Assembly (NCBI GenBank): GCA_964034945.1
Contig: OZ035962.1
Span: 13,139,388-13,203,387, forward strand
Length of the DNA stretch: 64,000 nt
DNA from: Chrysopilus asiliformis
Lineage: Eukaryota; Arthropoda; Insecta; Diptera; Rhagionidae
Reading direction: 5' to 3'
The notes beneath the pieces were generated by a model. It worked only from the letters and a program-made list of their open reading frames with translations. It did no database searches and had not been told where the DNA came from. Each line of letters opens with the position of its first letter. The first letter of the stretch is position 1. Shown here in pieces: positions 1-10,800 of the stretch. The translations under genes were made by a program, and so were the position numbers.

Positions 1-930
1 TTTTTTGAAATTCGTTTCTACTTTTTTTTTTGGATACTCAGGTAATTTAATATCTGTCCAGAAAATGTTAATGTCATTAAGATGAGATGAGCGTACGCCA
101 CATCCCAATTTAAATTTTAAATTTTTAATTCAGGGACCTTTTTTTTTAATATTGAATCACTGTGCGATTCAGGATGAAATACGGAAGATTGGCGTTGTTA
201 AGTTTTCTTAATTTAAAAAAAAAAACATAAGAGATTTTACAATTGTTTAATTTTGGCCGATAGTCGTTCGGCGGCTTAGGAGGAAACAATAATTTTTTTC
301 ATAAGGAATTTTATTAGAAAAGTTGCATGTAGCGAAAAATGTCAAATTGGGAAATATGAAGTATGAAAATTTAATTATTAAAAACGTGAAAACTGTTGTA
401 ATTTTCTAATACATTAAATTTAAAAGAATGGTATAAATTTTGTTGGAGATATTATTAAGTAGTAATTGAAATAATTAAAATATGTGACCCACGGGGCTAT
501 CCCTTTCTGGTGTTATCCAACGAAATGAAAAAAGTAGGAAATTAATTTCAATTTATTGTTGTATTTTTGTAATGGAAATGGAAATGGAAGGTCATTGTAG
601 GATGTTTGAGCAAAGTTAAAAGGCTTTCGTCGACAAGGATGAAAATTCGGTAACAAATTGGGCTATTTAGGAAGTGGATTTAGGTGCGTGAGGGTCCAGA
701 ATTACAATTAGACGAAAGGTTTCACACAAAATTTGCCAACGAGTCATTAATTTTCCCTGGGATTTTAATCATTCGAACATAATTTTTAACTAATGTTAAT
801 TTTTGCCATTTACAGTTTTTTAATAACGGTTTTTAAGTAAAAACATCTTCAACTTTAATGTATTAAAATATATACGACTAATTTGATGGTTGATCAATTA
901 ATTATCATAGAGGAAATCTATTTTTTAAAA
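1..930. other. intergenic, no gene seen
   Basis: AT-rich sequence with no long open frame, no recognisable terminal repeat and no exon-like stretch. I see nothing that can be annotated here. Confidence 0.5.
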
Positions 931-1251
931 GCATTTATTTAGCTTGCCTTCGTATCTGTTTGTCTGTTTGACGGGTCAAATTTCGCAATGTGATTTTGGC
1001 CCACTTCCACCCATCCGATTGATTTGAAATTTTGCACACATAAGTAAGCCCAATAACAATACAATATTTTCACTCCTTCATTCTTGTAAGGATAAGGGAA
1101 AAAGGATACTGGAAGGTCCTGAAAGGATAAATTGATTATCGTTTTCCTCAGATTTTCCGGGCAAAAACTCCTCTGGGGGTTTTTGGGGTCGCTGAATCCA
1201 ATTCTGGCATTACGAAGTCTGTAAGGATATCTGATAAGCAAAGACATAGTA
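931..1251. repeat. dispersed repeat, family C (left copy)
   Basis: Starts TTTATTTAGCTTGCCTTC and carries phrases such as CATCCGATTGA.TTGAA.TTTTGCACAC and GTAAGGATA. The same series of phrases in the same order occurs at 40729-41045. Related phrases, on either strand, are at about 2150-2940, 23060-23530 and 46890-47160. It is non-coding and probably a non-autonomous element; class uncertain. Confidence 0.6.
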
Positions 1252-1814
1252 TCGGGTCTTTCAACAAGGACATAACAATTTCGTATTTAAATAAAACACG
1301 GAATAATTGAAATATCGGGCTGAAATTTATCCCAAGTGTAGTGGACATGTTACATTTAAGTATGAAATTCGATGTCGTTCATATGGCCACCGCGAGCACG
1401 TTTGCACTGATTGATTCTTTGGAGCCAATTTTCAACCACTCTTCCACACATATCGACCGGAACGTTGGCAATTTCGCGTTCGATATTGTTCCTGAGCTCC
1501 TCTAACGTTGTTGGCTTCTTGGCATAAACCAAAGTCTTAACATAACCCCATAAAAAGAAATCCAGCGGCGTTAAATCGCATGAGCGAGGTGGCCATTCGA
1601 CCGGACCATTTCTCGAGATTACAAGATTGCGACCACCGACTCAGAATTTCGGTAGTAAGTTTTAATAATTTCCAAACGTTGGTCGTTCGTGAACTTCACC
1701 ATGATAAAAATGTTAACCTTGACTGACGTTTTAGCATTGCCAGATCATAAAAAAAGTTTTTAGGTGCGTTTTTATTAAAATACAAAATTGTTATGTCCTG
1801 GTTGAAAGACCCTT
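1252..1814 (-). mobile_element. internally deleted mariner-family DNA transposon
   Basis: About 563 bp. The ends are inverted repeats around GGGTCTTTCAAC.AGGACATAA (left from 1254, right reverse-complemented to 1812), and a TA lies on each side (1250-1251, 1815-1816), the target duplication of the Tc1/mariner superfamily. Inside, on the minus strand, are the two ends of a transposase with the middle missing (see the pseudogene entry). At well under half the usual size, it is a non-autonomous deletion derivative. Confidence 0.85.
1356..1702 (-). pseudogene. mariner-type transposase remnant, N- and C-termini only
   Basis: Reading leftwards from the ATG at 1702, about 27 codons (MVKFTNDQRLEIIKTYY...) match the N-terminal helix-turn-helix start of mariner-like transposases, then a TAA (1619-1621) ends that frame. 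In another frame, from about 1624 to the TAA at 1356-1358, is a clean transposase C-terminus including WPPRSCDLTPLDFFLWGYVK. Its second aspartate (LTPLD) is the expected third catalytic acid of the DDE/D triad. The first two catalytic residues are absent because the central part is deleted, so the product could not be active. The surviving C-terminus has no internal stops, which suggests a fairly young deletion. Confidence 0.85.
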
Positions 1815-2442
1815 TATATTTGAAGATGAAAAACTATTATATAAGTGTGGCGGAAGACAGACGTTTTTTTTGGATTTTAAGTAATACTAATCAAACACCA
1901 ATGACTAAAAAAATTCAAATAACAAAAAAATTTCATAAAAGTTTTTTTTAAATGTACTAAAAAGGAAAAAATAATTTTTTAGTACGTAAAATAAAAGCGA
2001 AATAACGCATGAAAAATAAAATAATATAAATATTTGTCTCGCTTTTATTTCTGATACACAGTAGGTACCAAAAAAATAATTTTTTTCCTGCATTTTTTTA
2101 AATGAAAGCTTGTTTTAAAAACTTCAAAAACGTGAAGGATATTTTGGTTATCACCACAATACCTTTCGTTTCGAATTTTGAAATTTTGACATGAGATTTG
2201 CAATCATCGACCTCAAAAAACGTCTAATGTCAATTTCTCCGAAAAAATAGGAAAAAAGATAATCGCGGTATCTCGACAGGACCTCAACAAATTTTGCAAA
2301 AAGATAGGATCCAGTGGAATCACATTTTTGTACAAAAAAAAATATGATTAGCCAAATTTCATCAAAATCTATAGCCGTTTTCGAGTAAAAATTTACATAC
2401 AATCATGAAAGCCTACAATTATTGCTCGTATTTATTATAGGT
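1815..2442. other. intergenic AT-rich, old repeat debris
   Basis: No gene. Between about 2150 and 2400 there are phrases (for example GACCTCAAAAAACGTCTAATG) that resemble the inside of the neighbouring Helitron-like repeat at 2443-2945, so this is probably a diverged copy. Confidence 0.4.
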
Positions 2443-2945
2443 CTAGCTTGCACACCCGTCGTTGCCGGGTTAAGTTTTTTGTATAAGTTTTAAAGTACGA
2501 AGAAAACCGGAAAGAACTTAAAAACTTTGGAGAAAAATCTTATCCTTGCAGGACTCTCCGTTGCGAATTAGTCTAACACCAGATTCGTGATCAGCGACCC
2601 CGAAAACCCTCTAATGAAATTTTTCCCCGGGAAAAATGGGAAAAAGAATATTTGCGTTATCCTCTCAAGACCTTCGGTTTCTAATTTTGAAAATCTAACA
2701 CCGGATCAGCGACCCCGAAAACCTCCGAGTGAAACTTTTCAGCCTCCTATTGAGCAGGATTCATGGCGAAAATCACGGTTTAAAAACACCCAAACCCCCT
2801 TTACCCCCTGTTTACCCCTTTAGCGGTAAAATTTCGGAAAACACCGCCTTAGTGAGCGCCTACGTGATGGTTGGGACATACTGTGAAAGTTTCAAGTTTC
2901 TATCTTCAGGGGTTTGGGCTAGGCGTTGATGAGTGAGTCAGTCAA
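2443..2945 (-). mobile_element. Helitron-like non-autonomous element (minus strand)
   Basis: On the minus strand the 3' end reads AACCCGGCAACGACGGGT, a short GC hairpin (ACCCG...CGGGT), then TGCAAGCTAG. A hairpin followed closely by CTRR is the 3' signature of Helitrons. The interior shares phrases with 23060-23530 and family C repeats. The 5' boundary (about 2940-2945, near TGACTGACTCACTCATC on the minus strand) is approximate. No Rep/helicase gene is present. Confidence 0.55.
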
Positions 2946-2961
2946 TCAGGTTAAATGATTT

Positions 2962-3107
2962 TATATATCTGTGGCAACAACTCATAAGAGCCTAAGTCGA
3001 TTTTCAGATCAAGATAAAAAGATCTGTATTTACTTTAATAGACATAGCAATTTGGCTTAGCCTAAAAACAGACTTAGGCTCTTATGACTTGCTGCCACAG
3101 ATATATA
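2962..3107. mobile_element. short MITE with long inverted repeats, copy 1
   Basis: Both ends read TATATATCTGTGGCA going inwards, and the inverted arms continue for about 35 bp (AAGTCATAAGRGCCTAAGTC). It is about 146 bp with no coding capacity. A second copy in the opposite orientation lies at 3294-3437. Superfamily not determined. Confidence 0.75.
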
Positions 3108-3184
3108 GATGAAGATAGAAATTGAAAATAAATAAATTTGTAAGAAGAAGGGAAGAAAGAGTTGTTCCTTTGAATTTTACAGAC

Positions 3185-3292
3185 GGTTAGACGTACGGAC
3201 ATCCCAAACACCCTGGTGTAGTTCATTTTTGTGTCCGACGATTAGTTCGATTTGTTACAAACGGTACACTGAATCTAATATACTCCTATGAT
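3185..3292. repeat. dispersed repeat, family E fragment
   Basis: Contains CACCCTGGTGTAGTTCATTT, then TTCGATTTGTTACAAACGGT and TCTAATATACTCCTATGATA. The same block occurs at 51260-51370 (same strand) and 43760-43880 (reverse strand), each time beside a family D repeat. Non-coding. Confidence 0.65.
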
Positions 3293-3293
3293 A

Positions 3294-3437
3294 CATATAT
3301 CTGTGGCAACAAGTCATAAGGGCCTAAGTCTGTTTTTAGGCTAAGCCAAATTGCTCTGTCTATTAAAGTAAATACAGATCTTTTTATCTTGATCTGAAAA
3401 TCGACTTAGGCCCTTATGACTTGTTACCACAGATATC
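3294..3437. mobile_element. short MITE with long inverted repeats, copy 2 (inverted)
   Basis: Reverse complement of the copy at 2962-3107 with few differences. Terminal ATATCTGTGGCAACAAGTC and its inverse at the right end. It abuts a family E fragment. Confidence 0.75.
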
Positions 3438-5898
3438 ATTTAGATAGAGTATAAAACTCAAAAAACCATAACTCGAGGTAGCGTGATTGACATTATACGA
3501 GTATCAAGTACAAGTTCATACAAACTACAATATAATTCTTACAACAGGTGAATTTATATTATCAAAAGAAACTCAAATATCAAATAGAATCAAAAATTTA
3601 TCAACTCTTTTCAATCGATTCTCTATAGGAAATGTAAACATGTTTGTGGCCAAGTGGCTGACTCAGAGGAAACTCGTCTTAAGAAAATATTTTCTTGAAT
3701 AAAAATCCTTTTACCTCTTTCTTGACAGAAAAACAACAACAGTAACCAACAACCAATGCTATGATAACCGACTTACTGCAAAGATTTCTTATTTTCTGTG
3801 TTTTCTTTTGTTAAACAATGTTTTGTTTAAATATACGAATTTTATTTTTTGTGTCTACGAGTATCTGCAACAATAGCGGTGTCAGTCATTTTAAAAACTC
3901 AAAACATCCAAAAAGGAAAACAAACCAGGAAAATCTAATTTGCTTTCGCTAGGATTTCCATTCCGGGGAATTGTATTTTATACCGGTTACTGTTTAGCTC
4001 TAGGATATAGAAAAAAAATGTTGTTTTTCCCTCCTGAAACAAGAAAAAGGACCAGAATCCAGGATGGACTAAATGGACTGAACTCGTGCAATATTGGATG
4101 GAAAAAGGAAAATGGTAATCGGAAGTATATTTTTTGGTGTTCTGGTACGCTTCAGTTGGTTTGAAAAACAAAGCGAAAATCCTTTCGTATATAATTCGTT
4201 TGGATGTTTTTATGATATTCCGATGGCATGTTTCGTGCATTAAACGAAAATGTTTTTGCAAAGTACGCCAAAAGTGTTTTCCCATGCACTGACGCAAAAT
4301 TTGGTGAAAAATCTTTTTAACAAAACATCGTTTTTCACATGCAGCATAATTAAATATGCAAATGGACAAGTAAATTGTCAGACAGGTTGAATTTTAGCGC
4401 ATCACTAAACTCTAGTGCGTTCGTTATTGTGGGAAAAATCGGAAAACTCATGAAAAACTATCAGGAAAATGCAACAAGTGTCAGTTCCCAATAAAACGCT
4501 ATATAATCTGGTGGGAAAAGATTAAATAACGACTTGTTTGATAAAAGCTCCGGCACTTAGCCGCAAATACCTTTTAATACTTCGACAATGACACTCCTTT
4601 CGTCTGGCATTTTCTATTTCTTTTGTCGGAATTTCACTACCGCAATCGTTGTATCCTTTGAAAATGTTTGCGTATTTGCCAATTTCTTGCTGCTTTTTAT
4701 TACACTCACACTTCCTACTTGACCCAATCCGATATAAGACGATAAAACAATTAGTCTTGTCTTGTATATCTCACTATCGGTATAGAAATTGAACAATAAA
4801 AGGTTCCAAATTTAGTATTGTGATGATATCAGATAATCCTTAAACAATAATACCAGAACTATCGAACATAGCGCTATGATCACATAAAACTTATGTACAT
4901 TTCTCACGTGAATTAGTAAAAATAAAATTACCAAGGACCCAACACTTAAATATCCTTTTTAATAAATAATTCGGTTGTACAGACAACAAGAGTATGATAA
5001 ATGATAGAGTAAGGTCGGTTATAACATACAATTTACAACAACTACAATTATATTGAATAAACCAATCGGTCGACTATATCTAAGATGATTTATCAAAAAG
5101 TACACAAAAATTCCGATACGATTTTCTTCGAGTACAGAAGCCCAAGACGTCAACAACTGATGCCAACGACCGTTTCACATCAACTGCGTGCCACACATCC
5201 TGACTGATATCCTTTCACGGTGGCCCCAACATCATATTTGGAGCTTTCAAGAGCTTTTCAATGAGTGCTTCTCAAACTTTTATCTCCTAATAAGGAAGTA
5301 GAGCGATACCTTATCCGATTGATATCAAGGAAGCTTTAAATTGAGATGAATTTCCGCAGTCAAAATCGCAAGATTTTTCTTAATTTCATTCTGCTAAGAT
5401 ATTGCAAAGATTTTTTTTTCAAATCTCATTTTTAATACAAAACTTTGGTCAAAGCAAAAATAACGACAAATCTTTATAAACGAAAATTTGCTTGTGTGAA
5501 TGATTGCTCAAAATTACCTCTTTTTAGGACAGTCCCACTTTTTTGGTCATTGTTATTCTTAAAAACAGGGACCAAATTGCCTTGGGCTGGAAACTTTCGA
5601 ACAACAAATACTCAAAATTTTGGGATAGTGTTCCCAAAAAAGTGGCCTGATAAACAATTTGCGGCTCTCCGGTGCCCACTTTGCTTCTCCTGTTCCCCAA
5701 ACGATATATATTGTATTTTTTTATTTTTGAAGCCTTCGCTGGGTGAAGTGGTGGTACCCGGAAACCTTTTTCGAATGTACAATAATTATGTTTAAGACGC
5801 AATATAAGAATTGTGTTGAAATTTTGTGAGAGCTGGTATTTTCCATTATAATTTCATTTCGAACAAAGTTTCAGTACCATAGACGAAGTGTAAGGGAG
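3438..5898. other. long stretch without a supported gene
   Basis: Several open frames of 60-144 codons lie here on both strands (the longest on the minus strand at 3935-4369), but none shows a known domain, a plausible start context or exon-like composition. No terminal repeats were recognised. Confidence 0.45.
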
Positions 5899-6561
5899 AT
5901 GTCCCACTGGCGCATCAGCTCCTGCAGCTGACTGATCCCGACATCAGGTCGGGCAGTTGCAGGACTTGATTCGATCAGTTGACATGGCACACTGAACTGG
6001 GATCAGCTGACCTCAAACGTCAAAATGTCGGACTCGGAGGAAGAACTTCTCCTTATTTCTCTGCTAAAAAAACTGAATCTGTGCAATCGTACAAGCATCT
6101 ACCTTTTCCTACAGCTTGTACGATTCCTGTGTTTAATTTTTCCTATTCGATGGACATCCTATTTATTTTCTCTTGTTCAAAAGTTTATTAGTTAAACAGA
6201 CTTGTCAAAATTTTATGATGTCCCTAACTAGTAATTATTTTAAAGTCAACATTATATGAAGTAGAGAGCCTTTAACCTAGATGCTACCTTAATAAACTGT
6301 GCTACTGACAACAATAATTACCGCCAGACGAAAAAAATATTGAAAATTATCATTTTATTGTATTTAATCTAACAAAAATGACATTAGAAACTACCCGACA
6401 TGTTCCTGATATCAGCTACATTTAGATCAGTTCAAAAAAGTCAGCTTTGTGTCGCAGACATGCGGCTGCACATTTTTTGCAGTGTGCCATGCGCCATTGG
6501 ATTACATGTGCAACTGATATCGGGATCAGTAAGCTGCAGCAGCTGATGGCCAGTGGGACAT
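5899..6561. mobile_element. 663-bp DNA element with long inverted ends
   Basis: The left end ATGTCCCACTGGCGCATCAG and the right end, read inwards on the other strand (ATGTCCCACTGGCCATCAGC), match for about 45 bp through CTGATCCCG. Further inverted similarity continues inwards (CATGGCACACTG). The middle is AT-rich without a transposase. I could not define a target duplication, so the superfamily is open. Confidence 0.75.
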
Positions 6562-7037
6562 ATCGCTAAGACGCAAGGCAATTCGTTTTCTACACCCTTC
6601 ACCGAAAAAATATCAGTTGTGAACAACAGAATACTTTCCCCTGCAATATTTAATTTCGGAAAAAATATCTAAAAAATAATTATTTTTTAAATATGTTGAA
6701 AACCGTTACAGATACGTAAAAAACGTTAAAGGGACAAATGCAGGAAATTTCATTTCCTTTGAATTTTTTCTCAAAAGCGTACAGTTTCAGAGAACTTTTC
6801 AAACAACTATTTTTCTTCAAATATCTTGAGTACCGTTAGAGATATGTAAAACCCGTTACAGCAAAAAATGTAGAAAATTTTATATTCTTTAAATTTTGTA
6901 ATATTCATTTTTTCCCAAAAGTATAAAGTTTTCGAGAAATTTTCAAAAAACTGTATATTAAAAAAAAATTGTATGGGAGGTACTCGTTATAGCTAACGGT
7001 ATTTTTCCAGAAGTTGATAAAAAATGCGATTTTCGTA
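6562..7037. repeat. dispersed repeat, family B (left part)
   Basis: AT-rich repeat with paired phrases such as ATATGTTGAAAACCGTTACA and AAATATCTTGAGTACCGTTAGA, suggesting internal tandem structure. It continues at 7426-7640 after the non-LTR insertion. Related sequence at about 41050-41340 shares CAAGTCGCTAGCTCAACG and the cluster of GACAGACCGA phrases. Confidence 0.55.
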
Positions 7038-7414
7038 GGTTAGGTTAGGTTGGAGTGGCTGCCAAAAAGGCACACTTAGGCCAGAAATGACCCATTGTGA
7101 TCCCACGCGAATCTTGACGATCCATTTCCCTATACCTCGAACCATTTGGAGCTTCTGATGAAGCTGAGTAGATCTGCGACGCTTGTGGTGCTTAGGTCTT
7201 CCAGATCGTTTAGGAAGAAACTGCCCAAATGAGTTCTCCCGCGTTGAGCTAGTGCTGGGCAATGACAGAGAAGATGAGTTGTCGACTCCTCTTCGTCCAC
7301 ATCCCCACAGCTTCTACAAAAGTCGTTTGAGGGAGCTCTGAGCCTATCAGCATGTCTACCTATTAGGCAGTGCCCTGTTATTATTCCCACTACCGTGCTG
7401 ATCGCATTTCTTCA
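7038..7414 (-). mobile_element. 5'-truncated non-LTR retrotransposon (I/Jockey/R1-like) with CCTAA tail
   Basis: On the minus strand an open frame of about 86 codons (stop at 7130) carries CRSCGDVDEEESTTHLLCHC, the cysteine/histidine motif near the ORF2 C-terminus of I-, Jockey- and R1-type elements. A 3' UTR of about 90 bp follows. On the minus strand it ends in CCTAACCTAACC, the complement of the insect telomere unit. An 11-bp direct repeat, CGATTTTCGTA, flanks the element exactly (7027-7037 and 7415-7425), as expected from target-primed insertion. Only the last part of ORF2 remains. Confidence 0.85.
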
Positions 7415-7640
7415 CGATTTTCGTAAAACTTACAACAAATTTCAAGTCGCTAGCTCAACGCGTTCTGGAGTTATTTAAGACACGTAAAACGGACAGACCG
7501 ACAGACTGACAGACAAACAGATGCACGGACATCCCCATAATTTTGCCTGAAATAGTTTGGTACTGATCAGAAAGTTTCTATCTGCCCCAGTTCTCGAGTC
7601 GGTCACCGTCAAGAATACAATACTTCTTTTCTATAGCAGA
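7415..7640. repeat. family B repeat (right part)
   Basis: Continuation of the repeat split by the non-LTR insertion; contains CAAGTCGCTAGCTCAACG and runs of GACAGACCGACAGACTGACA. Similar sequence lies at 41200-41340. Confidence 0.6.
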
Positions 7641-8007
7641 GGAAAGTAAAAAGTTCACTTGCGGGAAAACAATTTTTGTCAAGTAAACTAAATTGCAACC
7701 GAGTTGAGAGTTTGTCCTCAACACCCAACATTTTTCTTATCTAATTATAAAGAAAAATGTGACATTTGTAAGGTTTTTCTTTTAAATTTTTAACAACGGA
7801 CAGGTGACGCGAATGTAAACAATTCATAATTTTATCTAGATTAGTTTATTTTCACATATTTTCAAAGTTGTTTCCGAAATGAAAACTTAATTTGCGTTCG
7901 ACCCTAACGTCTGCCATGCTTTTCTGCCAGACGAAAAATTTTCCTCGGTTTGGTTTTTAGCAGGAAGAATTTGATTCACATAAGGAAAGTTAGGTTCCGT
8001 GGTCTTG
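7641..8007. other. intergenic, no gene seen
   Basis: AT-rich, with no supported coding region and no recognised repeat end. Confidence 0.4.
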
Positions 8008-8201
8008 GGCGCCGTTTATACCTGACACTTTTTTCCGCGAATTTTATTCTTCGATACCAAGTTCTTGTTGCACAACAGTTTACACTACCACATAAAATTT
8101 ACTGATTTTATTCTGGAATAGATGAATTAAATTCGCGGAACAAATTCTGAATAAAATTCGCGGAACAAATTCAAGAAAAAATCACAAGTGTAAACGGGGC
8201 C
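8008..8201. mobile_element. short inverted-repeat element
   Basis: Left GGCGCCGTTTATACCTG and right, reverse-complemented, GGCCCCGTTTACACTTG face each other, with CCGCGAATTTTATTC inside both arms. About 194 bp, non-coding. The stretch 8202-8275 repeats part of the right arm. No clear target duplication. Confidence 0.55.
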
Positions 8202-8291
8202 TAAGTGAATTTATTCTGTGATAGATGAATTAAATTTGCGGAGAAATTCATGAAAAAACCCTAGTTTAAACGGACCCTTATACAAGTATGA

Positions 8292-8578
8292 CCGCATTCA
8301 CACGATAAGTTTTTTGATTCATGAATCACAGAAATTCTCTTTTAAACATTCACGAATCATTCACAGTCATTTACACGGTAAATGTTTTGACGTGCGTCTT
8401 TTTGACGTTTATGAAAGTTTTTGTCGTAAATTAACATGAGCGAATACGAATGAGAGATAGAGAAAACGGACTTGGAATAAGTTATGATGAATCAAAAGTT
8501 GGTGATTCACCAACTTCTCGCCCCTCTTGCCCTCGTTTGGCCGTGACGTGAATCAAAAAACTTATCGTGTGAATCCGG
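8292..8578. mobile_element. MITE with about 27-bp inverted ends
   Basis: Left CCGCATTCACACGATAAG continues to TTTTTTGATTCA, and the right end read on the other strand is CCGGATTCACACGATAAG with the same continuation. 287 bp, no coding capacity. Target duplication not clear. Confidence 0.75.
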
Positions 8579-8748
8579 ACTATGCTGAGCACCAACTTCG
8601 TTATCAATTTTCCACTACAATATTACATTAATTATTCTACGATAATTCAATCATTACTACCAAGTTTTGAAGAACTTTTGCTATTTGGAAATTATGAATA
8701 AAGCGAATTTTTTTCGCTTTTTGGTTTTGATATTTATTTCCTAAACTA

Positions 8749-9021
8749 CACTCAGAAAAATGGAGGCTAACTCGACGACCTACATACGGCGTAATTGGCC
8801 TCGGGCAGGCGCGCGTTCGCCTGCATGTGGGCAAGAAAAAATTGAGTTGACCTGTGGTCGGAGAAATTCTGAAATTAAGCCACCAGCAGGTGAAGTAGGG
8901 CAGTGGGAGCCACACGAGTTGACCTTAGATAGGTTAACTCTGACCGCTAGCTGGCTTACAGAAACCTCTGTAAGGTCAGAGTTAACCTGACAAAAAGTTG
9001 ACCTGAACATTTTTCTGAGTG
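8749..9021. mobile_element. MITE (CACTCAGAAAAATG ends), copy 1
   Basis: Perfect 14-bp inverted ends CACTCAGAAAAATG, with TA immediately outside each end (8747-8748 and 9022-9023). 273 bp and clearly more GC-rich than its surroundings. A very similar copy in the opposite orientation is at 53425-53696. The open frames inside are on both strands and do not resemble transposase. Confidence 0.85.
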
Positions 9022-9113
9022 TATAGTTTACAAAAAAAACCACACATCTTTTTAAAAAAATTTAGCAAAACCGTTTTCGCGATATAAAAATTAAACAACA
9101 ATTTGGTAAAAAC

Positions 9114-9244
9114 TGGGGACCTATTATGGAATATGATCGTAATCGAAACGATCATAAATTGTATGTTGTTGTTAGTGTTTTCCAGTAACAACAACAAGCG
9201 AATCCCGATCGTTACGATTACTATCGTATTCCATAATAGGCCTC
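9114..9244. mobile_element. small near-palindromic element
   Basis: CCTATTATGGAATATGATCG on the left pairs with CGATTACTATCGTATTCCAT on the right across an interior that includes TTGTTGTT/AACAACAA. About 130 bp, non-coding; probably a very short MITE. Confidence 0.6.
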
Positions 9245-10430
9245 CTGGTAAGAATTTTGAAATATGATTTTTTTAATGATTTAAAACTTTTGTATAAGTA
9301 ATATTCCCAATTTCTTCCAATTTGTATACAAAAAGATATTAACTTCATAGAAATTCAGAAACATTTGTTTACAAAATACATAAAAAAGCACTCAATGAAA
9401 ATAAAAATACTAACAGCTATGCTCAATGTGACTAGTCGACATCACGTTAAAATTTTGACTAAAAAATTATGGGAAAATGAACTGAAATAAGATCGATTAA
9501 TGTCACAAAAAGCCTTTTCACTATTGAAGAAATTTATTATTCAATGCCGAATAGTTAATCCATTAAAAACATTGAATGCCTTAAGAAATATTTTCAATTT
9601 CAAGACTGTTATTTAGAGAAAGATTGAATGTTAAAAGTAATGTAGAAATCACCACTTACCATTACTCCAAGGAATTCAATTGTGATTTTTACGATTCCAT
9701 TAATCCAAAAAGGACAAAAATAAAGAAGCAATTTAGAAGAAATATGGAATAGATTGGTCTCAAAGTAGAGACAATAATTTCAACGAAATTATGTCATAAG
9801 CATAGCAAGGGAAATATTTTCTGTAAACGTTGCTGCTTTTTCTTTTACTTTCAGGACAGAAACTTTGCATAATTTCCTCAGAAGAACGCAATAGAAAAAA
9901 ACTTAAAAACAATTTCGAATGTCATTTGGGTGGGGAAAGTGAAATACAGCTGATGACATCAAAATGGTAATCCTTTCTAATGTCTTTCCCGCAATACGTT
10001 TTTTTTGCTCTAGAAAAAGAAAAACAATTTTGAAAAAAAAAGGAAATAGCAATGAAATATTTTTCTCATTTGAAGTTTTAAGTCTAACCGAGATAGAAAT
10101 CGCAAAGAATGCAATTAGGATGAAATTAAATATCGATTTTTATATTAATGTGTAAAATGTTCATCGAAATCCCTCACTTGGAGTTCAATCGTTGGTTCAA
10201 GTTTAAAAGGATTTGTTTTTCTTTAAAAAAATCTACAATTTTAATAGGAAAAACTCCCGGTTTAGATCAAATCAAGCTTTTTTTTGTATATTTTAAAGCG
10301 ACTATTTAATAGATTCTTGAGAAACTTTCAATGAAAAGAGAAAGGGAAATCTAGGGGGTTTTTTGAGCGGGGCTAGAGACTTCAATTTTGTATAGTTGCG
10401 TTTCTCATAAATGACTAGGCTGAACGTGCA
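9245..10430. other. intergenic, no gene seen
   Basis: AT-rich, with no supported coding region. The open frames are short and lack any motif. Confidence 0.45.
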
Positions 10431-10800
10431 AAATTGGATCATTCCTTCCCCCTTCTCCCATACAAACGAAACAGTTCATTGCAATTTTCTCTAAAACGGC
10501 GGGTCATATTGAAAAATTTATAGGGGTAAATTGTGTTTAGAATATAATTTTACATAACTTATCAATACATAAAAATCCAGTTGAACCACTTTTTCCCTCC
10601 CCCATACAAATTGAATACTTTTATTTCTATTTTCTCGAAAACGGTAAGTCGTATTGAAAAATTTATGAAGGTAAAATCTGTTAAGAATATGATGTTACAT
10701 AACCGTTCCATACATCAAAATCCAATCGGACTATTCCTTTTTGCCCCCTTCTATACAAATTTATTTTTTGAAATCAACATTTGGTCTGTCATCATACTCT
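10431..10800. repeat. dispersed repeat, family D, about three tandem units
   Basis: Units of about 120-140 bp, each with CCCATACAAA, an AAAACGG(T/C) block, AAAATTTATA.AGGTAAA and a CATCAAAATCCAATCGGAC-like block. Partial or multi-unit copies occur at 44030-44345 (same strand), 50810-51130 (reverse), 56700-56900, 58550-58760 and 25577-25700. Non-coding. Confidence 0.65.

Noticed and set aside
3935..4369. 144-codon minus-strand frame
   Set aside because: No domain, no convincing start context, and plus-strand frames overlap it; composition is that of the surrounding non-coding DNA.
8760..9043. Frames on both strands, also present at 53358-53678
   Set aside because: They are duplicated only because the MITE is; no transposase-like residues and both strands are open.
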